Positions 34,735 to 47,670 of a stretch of 64,000 nt of DNA are shown here, piece by piece; the first letter of the stretch is position 1, and each line of letters opens with the position of its first letter. The notes under the pieces were generated by a model that saw only the letters and a list, made by a program, of their open reading frames with translations, was not told where the DNA came from and searched no databases. Made by a program: the position numbers and the translations under genes. The DNA comes from Saksenaea vasiformis B4078 (Eukaryota > Mucoromycota > Mucoromycetes > Mucorales > Saksenaeaceae), in NCBI GenBank assembly GCA_000697055.1, contig JNDT01001960.1, forward strand, positions 1-64,000, in the 5' to 3' direction.

Positions 34735-35140
34735 CCATGAGGAGCCAATTTTACGCTAAGAAAAGAATCAAATATGCGTTCGTTAATGCATAAGTTGGCA
34801 ACAAATTCATACACTACTTACGGCAACGCGGCCCCTCGATGGACGCGAAATTCATATAGACAGCATAAAAATTTGTTCATGGTTAGTAAATGGAATGATA
34901 TTTGGATGTCATGTTACTTGCCCCCGAAGGGTAATACCATGATTTCATGGTGGTCGCACCCCGCACCGTGATGGGTGGGAGGAGAATGGCACTAAAAGTG
35001 ACCAATTGTTACGCACTGTAGAGGACTCGAAGCGATACAACGTCCAGCGATCTATTGCACAAAATGAGTGACACTGTGTGCGACAACATTTATTTTACTT
35101 ACTTAAGTAATGGGTAAAGACACCACCACAGCTGAGACGG
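34735..35140. repeat. Dispersed repeat, copy 1
   Basis: This segment shares a series of collinear matches with 59405-59720: a block reading aatatgcg plus ttcatac on the left, caccgtgatgggtgg in the middle, and cacagctgagacg on the right. In the plus frame both copies encode MRSL..KLAT.SY.TY near the left end. The copies are diverged with indels. I do not recognise a known element class, and no terminal repeats or poly-A tail are obvious. Confidence 0.6.
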
Positions 35141-35815
35141 TTCGGAAGACGGGTCATACAGGCTAAACAATCCATCAAAAGACATGAGCGATCCTGGATG
35201 CGTATTCCATTAAAAGTATATACCGGGGATGTAAAATGTATAGAGCCAAAGAAAAAAAAGAAAAAAGGAATTCATGCGACCCTTTAAATACTGCCATTTT
35301 ACGCGTTCCGATTAGTGTGTTGGGAAATCTATTATAATGGACCACCGCAATACACCTCCGATTCAGAAGCAAAGATACCTGATTCTCTGCGCAAAGATAC
35401 GCTGCTCCTCACCGCAGGTGATGTGGTGTCGACGCAAAATAATATCTGGATGACCTAAATGTCTATTCAAAACCCAGGAACCGTACATAAAAAGTGAAAT
35501 ATCCATCTTTTTTTTCGCATGTAAAATACCACTTGATAAGGGTCATAAGCACTAGCCGGCTTGGTCCAGAATACCTTATTCTACTCCTGGGACGTCAATA
35601 TAGTTCTAGCTTGCCACTCAGAAAGTTGAAGAGTATCGTGACTCAGATTGTGATAGAGCCAGGAGTTAAGCTGTGACCCACCGTAACACATTTAGTGACT
35701 CCGACCAATGATACCGAAAAACCCTAATTCGGACCGGACTGCACGTGTCCATTGGACACCTTCCATACGATCAAGCGTCTTCCCTACCTAGACCCTCCTC
35801 TTTTTCACATCGCAA
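35141..35815. promoter_or_regulatory. Upstream region of the uL24 gene
   Basis: About 670 bases without a gene, ending in a pyrimidine-rich stretch (gaccctcctctttttcac) right before the ribosomal-protein ATG. Such a tract is common around transcription starts of ribosomal-protein genes; its function here is inferred. Confidence 0.4.
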
Positions 35816-36678
35816 ATGAAGTTCTCTGCCGGTAAGCTTTAGTAACAAACAGTAGCTCGCAGATGGATGGATGGACCGATTGATGAACGCAGCTGACGCC
35901 CGAACCGAGAAAAAAAAAAAGCACATTACTTTTCTGTCGCAATTGCCATTTCTTCATGACCAGTAACCACGTCGACATGCGCGCTATCTCGTCTGATCGT
36001 TTTCCTTTGCGAGCTACTAAATGGGAATAAAAACGAATTATTCTCATACATTTCCTACCACAGACGTCAGCTCTTCCCGTCGCAAGAGCAGAAAGGCTCA
36101 CTTTAGCGCTCCCTCGGACGTCCGCCGCAAGATCATGAGCTCCTCCTTGTCCAAGGAGCTCCGCGAGAAGTACAACGTATGTCTAATTGGAAAAAGCAAA
36201 AAGGGGGAAATGTCAAAATCTAACTAAACAATCTTGTGTATTAGACTCGCTCTATCCCCATTCGCAAGGATGATGAGGTTATGGTCGTCCGTGGTACCTA
36301 CAAGGGCCGCGAAGGCAAGGTCGTCCAGGTCTACCGCAAGAAGTGGGTTATCCACATTGAGCGTGTCAACCGCGAGAAGGTTAACGGTGCCACCGTCCCC
36401 ATTGGTATCCACCCCTCCAACGTTGTTGTCACCAAGATTAAGCTTGACAAGAGCCGTCAGGCCATTCTTGATCGCAAGGCCAAGAAGGATGCTATGGAAC
36501 AGGTAGGCAAATCATTGAAAATGAAATGCTTTGTGAAACTAACTGATTATGTGCTATTGGTAGTAAATCAAGTTCATGCTCTACCAAATAAAATCAGTTT
36601 TTTTGTGTGCAATTTTGCGTCCCTTTAAAATTATTTGACGTTCAGGTTCAGATGAACATTACGCTTGAAAGTGGTTGA
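35816..36678 (+). CDS. RPL26: Cytosolic large-subunit ribosomal protein uL24 (L26)
   Basis: Exons 35816-35831, 36064-36176, 36245-36502 and 36646-36678 give 139 residues. The first exon is only 16 bases and is followed by a 232-base intron, a layout common in ribosomal-protein genes. The sequence is unmistakable: [57 protein letters not shown] and [20 protein letters not shown]. The KOW motif lies in the [16 protein letters not shown] block. The last short exon is inferred: without that splice the frame runs on to about 36628 with an atypical tail. The protein sits near the peptide exit tunnel. Confidence 0.93.
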
Positions 36679-37460
36679 TTTCGCGTTAATGAATGCTAAG
36701 ACTTACGTCCTGTATCTTCTCATATCGTTGCCTGACATAAAACGATGTTTCAGATGACGCGGCTGTTATGAGCATATGAATGGAAGCTCTTTGACTTGGT
36801 TCTCAAACACCCCTAGCATGCACTCTGAAGACATAATTCAATAGCAGCAAGATCCAATTGCGCATCATGAGAGATCCGCTCTTTTGATAACACGAACGAC
36901 TGCTTGGTATGATCGACTTGATCTATTCCCATGAATCTGGATGAAACAGGAGCAAGAATCACATTTATTTCACGATGGGCCGGCTGTGTCCACACCGGGA
37001 CAGTGATCTAGCTTTTCGTTATGAATGAGGAGAGCACGTTCCTTCTAACCTTTCCTTAGTTTACGCCGACGTAAGAATTGATTTGACAGGAACAAGGATT
37101 TGGAGTTTCATTTAAGGAATAGCAAGAACCCAATAAGGATAATCGCCTCGGAAGCCACAACTGAATAACGCGAAAATCTTGCGTGTGACGGAAAAGAAAA
37201 AACAAAATCACCTTAATTTCGCGCGATCGGAAAGGAAACGAAAAAAGTATGGCCGTTAATCGCGACATTGGGGACATTTTCCATATTCATCGGTGTCTAC
37301 CAAATTGAAGTAATCACCGACAAAGGTTAAAAAAGGAAAACAAGGTTAAAGTTGTGTCATATTTCAATTCCAAGTACTTGGCTCAAGGTTTTTGGGGTAT
37401 ACAGCAGCTATAATACAATTATTACTATTATTGTTATTGATACAAACCGATTACATGATT
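36679..37460. terminator. Convergent 3' region
   Basis: About 780 bases between the stops of uL24 (plus) and the MHYT protein (minus). No coding or RNA feature is supported. Confidence 0.35.
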
Positions 37461-40238
37461 CTATCGACGATCATGGTTCAGTAAATACTGCTCATTACGT
37501 AATGTATCTTCAACAAGCATATCAAACCACTGTAAGCGGTCGCGAGTTGGTAAAAGATTTAGCAATGATGGTAGCTCGATAGAGGTAGACCCGCTACGTG
37601 TGGAACCAGACGATGAGGACATTGACTGCTCTTTTGATTGTTCTTTAAAGGCACCGATTTCCAAGGAAGGAAATGGGAACCGCGGCTTCTTGGACCGAGG
37701 TGGCGGCGGTAAAGAAGATAGAACGGGGCTAGGTTGAGGTTGCTCCGGTAGCTGCTGTTGCTGCAATTGTTGTTGCTGTTGCTGACGTTGTTGCTGCTGC
37801 ATCAATTCTTTTTCACTGTAAGCTAATTGGTAAAGGCGCTGTTGGTCGACATAAGATGAAGGGTGATTATTGCGATACGCTTCAACGGCTTGATCGGTTA
37901 CATGAGATATAAGCGAGCGAAACATTTGAAGAGGGACGCATTTGATGGATTCAGCAAAGGTCTTGTTAATTGCATTGGTTGTTCCAGGGATTGTAAGATG
38001 AGCCTGAAAAATAATGAGTTGCGACGGACCAGGCAACAGACCAAAAGCAGGAACATCAATAATATGGCCATGCAGTTTTGCGGTGCTACCCAAAGGCTTT
38101 CCGTAGTTAGACATTTCCACTAATTTTTGAGCAGCATTCTCAAAGGATTGAGCGAAGCGCATCAAACCTCTGCCGTCTGCACTACGTGGAAACTGGAAAT
38201 GTGTCTCGAGAGATGCCACCGTGGTAAGAGACTGTCCTTGCAGACTAAGGACGCAATGCTTTTCCTCCTCGTCTAGATGAGTCGGGACCTTGGTTTGATC
38301 TTTGCCGTCGTAGGTGAGTTGCACTAGAGGAAACGAGAAAGGTTGGGCTTTGTCAACAACAATATGCGGGCCCGAGACTACGGCTTCATCGATAAGGACA
38401 AGTAATCCGACATACACGCCAGCGCGTAGATCGATTGGTGAGAATGGAGGCGAAAAGACCGAGTCGACAAAGTGTCGCATATCGCAAAAATAGCTAAGCA
38501 TATGCTCCGTAGGAATTTGGAGTTTAACGCCCATTGTTTTTGCAATAAAGTGGGGTTCCGAAAATCGAAAGCCTTGTGAGAGGAGCCGGACCAGATCTTT
38601 GTTATCGTCGAGCTTGCGAACCAGAAACACATGTCGATCTTCCGTTTCTTCAGCTACAGGGGCCGTCGTTATGTTTTCCATGGTAATTGCCGCCGTACCG
38701 GATTCGATCGATGATGGTTTGTTTCTATTGATCCATGAAGGACGTACTGACGATAACAGGCGTACTGCCATGCTACGTGGTCTCGCCTGCGACTTTCGAT
38801 TTGCAAACGCGTTCGTCCTTTTTATCGTGTGCGTGTGGACCACCGTGTCGCACAGCATCCCAAGATCAGACAACGAGTTGAGCCGTAATTCGTTGACAAG
38901 ATCCAGAGCAGCGTCAAGGTAGCGTTTTTCGCGTTCGTCTGTCGGTTCTACAAACTTCGTCTGGGACCACCAACGGCGGGTCGTGTCAAAGAGACCAATA
39001 AACAATGGGTGGCTAGCTGAGAATTCTTCCTAAATGGCTAAACTATTTAGTGAAATGCCGAAAGTGTTCCTAAAGCGGTTACCTCCGTTGCACTGTGTAG
39101 AATTTCTTTTGTGGGTACAGTACCATCGACACGGACGAGGATCTTGCCACTACGGTCGAAAAATACAACGTCGAGGATAAGGCGTCTCGCTTTCTCGATC
39201 GTCGGCTTGCTCGTCTTTTGGCTGACATACCCTTTTGCACCAATGTACAACAGGAGAATACAAGCTAGCACCACAATGGCAGAAATGATTCCAATTAACG
39301 CGGCGGTACTAAGCGCAGGCGTTGGCGGGAGGTTGTCATTGGGTTTATAGTACTCTGTTCCCACCATCGCGGTGTAATGCATACCTAGAGGGATCGTAAG
39401 CTCACAGAAATGGAAGAGTGGTGTTGCGTACCACAAACTGCCACAGCCATTAGCATAGCGCAACCTAGACGTTTATACCATTGGTTCATCCATTGCTCAC
39501 GTAACTTGAAAAAGATAAACAACGCCGCGGTCACGGCGCTGCAAGCAATGATAACTGCACCAACAACGTACGGTATCCGATACCGCAATACAAAATAACA
39601 AATAGCCATTTGACCTGAAATCATGTCGCTTGTTAGTTCAATATTCATCTCTTATCTTTTGTTGGACTCACCAAGGTAATGCATTGTAGCGATTCCAAGC
39701 TAAAGTGGAAACAAACAACAAGGGTAAGTGACTTTTAGGTAACAAGGTAGAACACAAAGTTTTTTTAAAAAAAAATCGCATATGCTTACGCCGGCGATGA
39801 TTCCACTTGGCACTATGCGAAGCGCTCGCGCTTCTTCAGTAGTGCCAACGAATGCAAAAGCAATAAACATACAGGAGATAGCAACGACTAGACTTGCAAA
39901 TGTATATCCTGCACCATAGGCTAGCTGATACCAGTCTTCACCAAACATGATGGTAAGGCTGTTATTGCCGATAAAGTGCATCGACCATATACCAATGCCA
40001 CCCATGGAAACCGCAGCAGCCGTTAACAAAAACCTAACGGAGGTTGTTCACACTCGTATACGATGAAAACGATTGCACTGAGATGATCTATTTACCAGTT
40101 GTAAAGACCCTGCATATGTGTTCGTCTCGTCATCAGTTCTAGGGTTGTTTGAGCCCCAATCACCGAGATGATATAACTGAGAAACATAATGCCTCCATTA
40201 AAACTTTGTGTTGCTTGCTGATCGTGATCTAGTGGCAT
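37461..40238 (-). CDS. MHYT-domain membrane sensor protein with Gln-rich tail
   Basis: Exons 40238-40096, 40033-39790, 39699-39672, 39614-39432, 39384-39083 and 39029-37461 give 822 residues. The membrane half has the three diagnostic motifs WSMHFIGN, ATMHYLG (within a 28-base exon) and CGMHYTAMVG, set between hydrophobic helices. A further helix (LIGIISAIVVLACILLLYIG) leads to a long cytosolic part. That part contains SKPTIEKARRLILDVVFFDR (a PAS-like start), a large unknown region, a Gln run near residue 710 and a basic/Pro segment. MHYT domains are thought to bind copper and sense small ligands such as oxygen, CO or NO. The start MPLDHDQQ is preceded by an A/T-rich leader. Confidence 0.85.
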
Positions 40239-43200
40239 AATATAAACAAAAAAGAAAAAAAAAAAAGAAAAAGGGAAAGAAAAGAAAAACAAGTGGTAGG
40301 GAAAAAAGACGCAAACTGATAAAGTATGCCGTGATAAAAAAAAAACATTAATGTGAAATCAGCCTTTAGTAGATCGTCGGAGAAGATGAATCCAGACACG
40401 TTTTTGCACCTATCCCTTTTTCTAACAAGCACCGCAGAAAAATAAAACAGACGGAAACAATAGCCGATGATTCCGGAAAATGGACATGAAGGGACGAAGC
40501 GGTGTTCTTAGCACTACGTTCTTATAATCATTCGATATTCTCTACCTCCGTTCAGGATTCAAATGTTTGTAACACGAGTTTGTACAACAACCGAGGTTCA
40601 GGTTGGAACACACAAACTAAAACATGTTGATAAAATAGAGCACCACGATGCAGAGGTGAAACCAATACCTTTATGATATTCAACTCCAGATTTACGGTCA
40701 TTACCAATGAACACATTGCAAAATGAAGGAACGGTAAATTAGCAGCTCAGGATGATCACACAATCAATGGCTGAAAACTCGCTTCAACGAGCTGCAAATG
40801 TAACAATAAAAAACAGGTAACTTTTTTGTGGGTCTCCCACGAGTGACATTGTATGGCGTGAAGAAAACAGAGAACTCAGGTGAAACAGTAGCAGTAAAGC
40901 ACAGGCACATCACATCGCATCACATCATATCACATCACATACAGAATTCAAAACATGTTAAGGTGCAGGGCGTATAACATTAGAAGCTTTTCCACCGTCT
41001 GATTTGATTTAGATTCATGGTACAGGCTTTATTTTTTTTCTTTTTTTTAACGAAGAAACAAAAAAAAAACATTGACACTCCTCGGTTTCCCGCTAAACCT
41101 TAAATGTTATATTGATATGCGCCTTTCAGACACGCATGCAGGCTTTTAATTGATTGCAGCGGGGATCATTGCCCTGGGGCATTTTGATACGCGAACGATG
41201 GAAGTCCGCGTGGAAACACTTTGGCCGTTCCCAGTTGCTGGGATATCTGAATATCTGGTCTGGACCAGTGCCTTTCCGTAGCAAAAAGATGTGCTTTGTT
41301 TGGATTCATCTCACCATGTGATCGTTTCCTTGGTTTCAGATTGTAAGAGATGCATGATTGAACTTACTTTTAAGTCTAACTTTGAAACATAGCACATGAA
41401 ATCATTTCGTTCAATCAACGCGTGAGGATAAATAACATTGAATTTGTATTTCCATCTTTTCTTCCTCGGATGTATTACCAAGAAAGATATAGTTTTCAGG
41501 GTCAATTGCCGATTCTTACGGGATTTAATAATACCAATGAGACACTTACAATTGATCGATCTTTGGCTTACAACGCTCCCGTTCTATTGTTGCACATTCA
41601 AAGGATTTCCCAGGATGATTCCCGGTCGGGCCTGCAAAAAAAAAAAATTGATGTTGGGGACAACGTAAGCCACAACGTATGCATTTGGTCAACTTTTCTG
41701 TCATTTGTGTCACCAAAAACTAGAACATCGTTTTTAGTTTTCAGCTCAATAAGTGCCGGAAATTGTATTGCACTGGATGAAAACTAAGTTTAGTAATCCC
41801 TGGACAAATGTTGCCTCGCCAGGAAAAGAAGAGTCGTGTTGTTTGAACGCGAAATGTCGTGGTCATAGAAAACCAAGGTTTCCTGATTAAGTAAGAGAAC
41901 GTATCTGCGCATCTTCCTTAGGCAGCTAGCGAGCGTTGCTACAAGTTATGGGCTTACACTATTTACCCATACCCTCCGTTGTATGGACTGACCCAGCCAA
42001 AAAGGAGGAAGTCCCTACAGAAAAGTTATATCTACGAGCGGCGCTTTCAGGATCTCTTTGGTATCTGACAAACGGATAAGCAAGGATATTTGTCATTTCC
42101 TCATTTGAAGGCGATCATTTCTGTTTCAGGTACATTGAAGTGACCCAGACTTGCGCTGAATGTAATACTAGGTATCTCGTAACTAAATCGTATATAACCA
42201 GTCTATCTGATTTTAGTCATTACCCTAAAAATAGTTGCTATTTTGGCTAGAAACAATATTAGACTTTGCTTAGTCCTCGTTCTGTGCATGTGCTATTCTG
42301 TTCTTCCTTTGTGCACAGGTGCCTATTGTGGTGGAACTGTACATCATTCTGTAGTTTATTAACAGTTCGTGGAGCACAAATTTCCGAGTACAAGTCTATC
42401 AGTAGCAAATGTTACATCCTCATCTACTTCGGTGTTCAAATAGGATCGATCAGATATAGCTGTCTCTAAAGGAACGATTATAAGCGCGTGGGAAGTTTTG
42501 ATCATCACATTGTTGGAACTGTCGGATCAGAATTATGAATTGACATGCTTTTTGAAGACTGTTAACCGTACGATCAACGGAATCAACGGTAACAGATCTA
42601 GAGATCGATAATGTGTTTTCCGGTTCCGTGTCCATAGACAGTTTAAGGACATAAAAAACTATTATCTGGTAGCCGTTTCAGAAGGAAATGTTACATTGGA
42701 GACCTTGCACCTAAAACATGCAAAAGGTTTAATTAGACAATGATTATGTGTACAGAATTGCCCTACGGAGCATCCGGGCTGAATCAATGTGCTAGTACAG
42801 CACTAAGTTTGAAGTAACGCAAAAATCCGGTAATGGGACAAAACCCCAACGCAAGCATGATAACTGCGGTGTACAGATCAGTGGTCGGTTGTACATGCAC
42901 ACTTTAGCAAACTTGAACCATAACAAATCAGCAAGTCATATAACTTGCATCGACACACAACTTAGTGGAACAGGATGAACGTCTATAATGGCAAATGCAA
43001 TAGATAATAGTCAGATGCACGCTCATTATGCTAGAAAGATACCTGATCTCTATAGTGAAGATCATAGTCATACCCGTTACGGTTGGATTGTGGCGAAAGA
43101 AAGGGTAAATATCGAAACCACGGATTAAAAGCCATACTACGTCAGACGGGCCACGCTGTACAGCCTACAAATTTGTCCATTATTTACTCACTTTGTATAA

Positions 43201-44392
43201 ACAGCGAATAGCTTATACTCAGGAAGGTTGTTACAGACTTCATGCAAGCAAACGGCGTATGTTAGAATTTGGTAAAATAATCTGCCAACGTTAAGTCATC
43301 AAAATGCTCCATTTAGCCACCTCCAAAGGGATGGATAGATATATGTTAGAGAACCATACATGCAATCGTTGACCACTCTGTAAGCTTAGCGCATTCACTT
43401 TATCAATAACTCCATGGTATTGTGGCCCGAACTATCACTATGGTGGCAAGAAATCACGCTGTAAGTATCGCGTACCCATTAATCCATAAATGAACTGAAA
43501 TGGTATCGTATCACAAGGAGACCAAACTCGTTGACGACGTGATTACTCAACCTCAATCAGGCACAATTGGAAATACTCGATGGCTTTGCACGCGCTGCAT
43601 TACAAGTGCGAAAGGATTGTTAGACACCTTCGTCAGTTTCATTGAAAGCTCTTCGATATTTGCTGCGGCGAGATGCACTCCTCAAAAATTAAACAGAAGA
43701 ATGTAGGTGTCGAATAAAGACTAACCCGTCCGGATACATGAACGGCAAAGAGAAAGGGTCTTTCCATGTCGCCATGTGTTCTATTTACTATTAAGTCCCA
43801 AAAACACTATATTCGGTTCGCTGTAAATCCGTCTTCTTCATGACGACCCACTAGAAATTCACACCTAGCAAGCAAGAATAATAGCAGTATTAGTATCGTC
43901 TATGTTTACCAAACGATATCTGGTAATTAAAGTTGAGTTGTTCCTCTGGTTTCTTTTTCTTTACAAGAACCCCAAAATACTCCATTTTTTAAAAATCTTA
44001 GATCAACTTGGGAGAAGTGAACGAAGCTCTTTCGATGCTCTTCTTTTTTTTTAAAAAAAAAAGGAGAAAAAAGGAGATTTCCAAACCTTCTACATCTTTA
44101 TTGCAATTGCTGGGTGTGAGTGGTAGTTTCTAACACATCTCTATATGAGATAGGTTGTTCAACTCTCCCGTCAAATGTGTTACAAAGCCCATTAATAGGC
44201 TTTAGTGCGCCTCATGGCAATCGCAAAGTCTGATGCATACCCTGACATTTCCAGGTGATCTCTGAATCGATTTAGTATTTGTGTGTACGTATGTATGCAT
44301 GTGTGTTGTGTCTGTGTGCGCGTGCGTATGTCTTTTTTTTTTTTTTTACAGTAGAACTAGGTGAAGAGATGTTCAAAAGCTATCTACATTTT
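40239..44392. other. Gene-poor 4.1-kb region
   Basis: No supported gene. Frames at 41422-41787, 42266-42469 and 43500-43706 are open but show no family motif and no flanking splice structure that extends them. A short CACAT/CATCACAT microsatellite lies at about 40905-40942. Poly-A and poly-T runs are frequent. The 44280-44350 stretch is GT-rich then T-rich, just past the stop of the next gene. The region may be decayed transposon DNA. Confidence 0.4.
40905..40942. repeat. CACAT-type microsatellite
   Basis: Repeated units cacat, cgcat, catat and cacat in tandem, beginning gcacatcacatcgcatcac. Several units carry single-base changes. Confidence 0.7.
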
Positions 44393-46027
44393 TCATCTTG
44401 CGAATGATTTGTTGTCCTTGCTATGCTGTTCGATTAGTGCTTTCAGTTGTTCTCGGTTACGGAGTAGCTGCTGTTGCAATTCTGGACTCAGTTGACTATA
44501 CTGGCTTGCAAACTGTGGGTTTTGTAATATTGCATTTGCTTGTGCAAGACCGTTGGCATAGTTTGTCGCTAATGGTCTCGAAGCGTCAAAAGAAATTGAA
44601 TTCCTCAATATATTGGTTGTACCTGACATGGATTGTGATACGGCCGGCCGTTGCGCATCCACCGCCAGCCGAGCTTGTTCTGCCTGAACCCGAAGCATTT
44701 CCTGATGCTGTGCTGCCTGTTCTGCTGCGACTCTTGTTTGTTCTTCTGTTAATCGCTGTCGCTGCTCAGCAAGCAATTGCTTTTCGAGAGAAATCTGCAA
44801 TGAAACCGAACCAGCGCTCTGGATCAATGGTTAGCATGCTACAAAGATTATATTGATATCAATTGTACCTTTTTCATTGCTTTCGAAACTGCAGCATGCT
44901 TAGTGAACATTTCTGTTTGACATTTGAACAAATCAAGCATTGCATTATCTATAAAAAAAACATGAGTCAAGTGAAGTCACGGTAAAATGGCTAGTAGCTA
45001 GTAGTTTACCTTGTCGATCCAGAGGTATTTTGTTTGCGTCCAGATCACCCTTTGGGTATTGATAGATATGATATGGGAGTAGTCTATTAATGGCATCTTG
45101 TGTTGATTGAAAGGGTGTTTGGTAATCTGGTCGTGTTACGGCAAGCTTGTCGGCATCCAATGATGCAACAAATCTACATGTGGCTGATTAAAAAACAAGA
45201 ACAAAGGAGAGAGGCAGATATGTTGTTGCAACCTTCTTTTGACTTCCAACTGATGTGCTTCTTCTTCAGGCAATCGTTTTGTTAAGATTGGTAAAGATGG
45301 CAGTTGTCCTGTTGGAAAGGCGAGTGGTTTTAGGGTGCCATTATTTGCTGGGCTGTTCGGTATTGAAAGAGTGGATGCGGCTTGCAATGATTGTTGAAGA
45401 GCCAAGAGTTGTTGTTGTGAAAGTGTTTGTTGTGGAGTTTGTTGTTGTTGTAGCCTTTTCTTTGAGTATTTTCCTGTTTTTACGTATTTCCTCGTCGTTT
45501 TAATTTCAGGCATAGATTGAAGTAAATAAGAGTTATCGTTTTGACCTTTCAGTTGTTGCTGTTCCAGTTCTTCTCTCAGCTTTCTTGCTGTTTCTTTTAG
45601 AGCATCTGCTTCGGCAGCTGATGCAGCTGGTAAGGGAGCAGCAAATCCATTTTGTTTAGGAGCTATGGTCTTCGCTTCTGAACCGATTTTTGTAGCTGTG
45701 TTTGCTTTAGCTGCTGCGGCCATGGTAGCGGCATGTAATGCCTGAATCTCAGATAGTAACATCTTCCGTTGATCTTCACCAATAGATGAGACAGACATGT
45801 TATCGGGAAGTTTATAGATGATTTGGTCGCGCTTTCGAACCATGAGAACTTTCAAACCTGCTAAAGTCAGCTGGGTGATGATCTCTTCGTCGGGAGCACC
45901 AGTAATAGTTTCATTCGCTGGATGCATCTGCGAACGTGAATGAATATATGGATGAAGAAAACACATGTCCTTTTTTCCCAACCTGGGCAGAAGAACTGCT
46001 TTCGTTGTCGTTTATTTTGGAAGTCAT
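44393..46027 (-). CDS. GLTSCR1/BICRA-domain protein (SWI/SNF-associated)
   Basis: Exons 46027-45983, 45927-45233, 45173-45010, 44948-44869 and 44794-44393 give about 461 residues. The GLTSCR1 domain is readable across three exons: FVASLDADKLAVTRPDY, TPFQSTQDAINRLLPYHIYQ and MLDLFKCQTEMFTKHAAV, followed by SKAMKKISLEKQLL. In animals this domain defines the BICRA/BICRAL subunits of the non-canonical BAF (GBAF) remodeller and binds its core. The N-terminal half carries a small domain (ITQLTLAGLKVLMVRKRDQI) and then Gln/Ala-rich sequence; the C-terminus is a Gln/Glu coiled coil. The last acceptor could be 24 bases earlier with no frame change. Confidence 0.8.
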
Positions 46028-46569
46028 TAGGTAAAATAGGATGAGTGCCGAAGTACTTCTTCTATAGAAGCCATGATGGAAGATGAAAATAAACACATCA
46101 CAGCAATATTAATGCAAAAAAAACAAGAAAGACAAAAAATAAAAACTCTTTTTTGCGCCCACAAAAAGATAGACTGCCGACTTACCTTTATAACAATTTT
46201 TTTTTCTCGGGTTGCCCGGCCTGTGTGTTGCCTTTTTTTTTAAAAAAAAATCGCAACTTTGGGGGCTTTTTTGCACTCCCGTAAAATCACCCAGCTATTG
46301 CCGGACTTCAAAAACCTGATGACGAAAATTTTGTGCGATGACGTTGCACCAGAGTATTCGAGTGCCGATTTACTTAAATCACCAATAGCATGAACACTTA
46401 AGATTGTATATATGTATATTTGATATTCTCTTCACCGTTAGACACAGGCTTGGGACGAATAGGATATACGCCTCAACGCCAGTTAGATCATTATTCTTGA
46501 AACAAGAAGATGACACTTTGGAAAGAAATTTCCCATATCGATAATCATCAAGGGAAACGTTCGATTATC
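46028..46569. promoter_or_regulatory. Promoter region of the GLTSCR1-domain gene
   Basis: About 540 bases upstream of the minus-strand gene, AT-rich with T and A runs near 46200-46250, ending at the MITE. No coding sequence is supported. Confidence 0.35.
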
Positions 46570-47093
46570 TAAGGGAATTACTAGGGACACTCCAACGGGA
46601 CACTCCAGTCCCCCAAAATTGATGGAGTGTAGTACCTAATGCTTAACTCGGTCACAGTGGAGTGTCCCATAATGCGATGTCCCAAAGTGAAGCGTCCTGC
46701 AGTACAGCTTTTGTTGCTGGATCCCAGCAGTTACCTTCAAATATACTGCAGTAGATGCTTGATATAAGAATATTCTAGATAGACAGGGAGTTTATCATTT
46801 TCTCGAGAATATTTGCTAGTAGGGCTTGTAAGATACTGCCTACCAAATTTGTTTCCTAAAATAATTCTTATCTTATGCGTTTTATCAAATATTCTTATAT
46901 ATAATACTTACTGTAGTGTATCTGACTCTGCTGCAAGGCGCTCAAATAACGGGCACTCCACTATGAGACGCTTTGCTATCTCTGCACTACACTACACCTA
47001 AGCATGGCAACTGGTGATACTTCTAGTTTATTATCCGCTCAGAATTTGGGGGGACTGGAGTGTCCCGTTGGAGTGTCCCTAGTAATTCCCTTA
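46570..47093. mobile_element. MITE with about 48-bp terminal inverted repeats (Tc1/mariner type)
   Basis: The left end (46571 onward) and the reverse complement of the right end share agggaattactagggacac and continue through two copies of gggacactcc to a run of C; the arms match almost perfectly over about 48 bases. The element is flanked by TA on both sides, the target-site duplication expected of Tc1/mariner elements. The 10-base unit ggagtgtccc (either strand) occurs five times: 46584, 46597, 46659, 47057 and 47070. The interior has no transposase frame, so the element is non-autonomous. Confidence 0.85.
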
Positions 47094-47670
47094 TCTAATC
47101 CTGACCGTAAACCACCTTCTGCTTTAAGTCTATCTTCCGATTTATTCTGCTTTTTGAAAACCATAGCCTAAACTCCAGTTGTGAATTTGAGTACTAGTTA
47201 TAGATGGGTGCCGTGGCGGTCTCCGCTACTTGCTTATTTGCGATAAACAAGAAGCGCCAATGGAGCCAAGACGATCGGCATGGGGAGGCCATGCAGCTTA
47301 GATGAACAGACAAAGAAATGTATAATGCTATATGTGATGACTTAACGTCTCTATAGGGGGATTTTATGAGAACACAAGCCAAAGAAAAAAATCTACCTTC
47401 CCTTAAAATAACCATCACATCCCGTTGTCTGAAACGTCTTCATATGAGATAAAAGATCCTATTTCTGAGCTATACTTTGTGCGAGAAAATGACAACTATC
47501 TCTGCCGCGGACGCGCCATGGAAGAATACAGCACACAAGTCCTAGCATTGCATAACCGCACTTCCGGCACACGGCTTAATTGAAGGCAGAATTGTCCTAT
47601 TGGCCAGCGTAAACGCAAAGCCACATGCAAAACGCTCGTAATTCGACAGTAAGATGGGGAGATGTGCATC
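47094..47670. promoter_or_regulatory. Upstream region of the LCL3 gene
   Basis: About 580 bases between the MITE and the LCL3-like start. No gene is supported. Confidence 0.35.
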
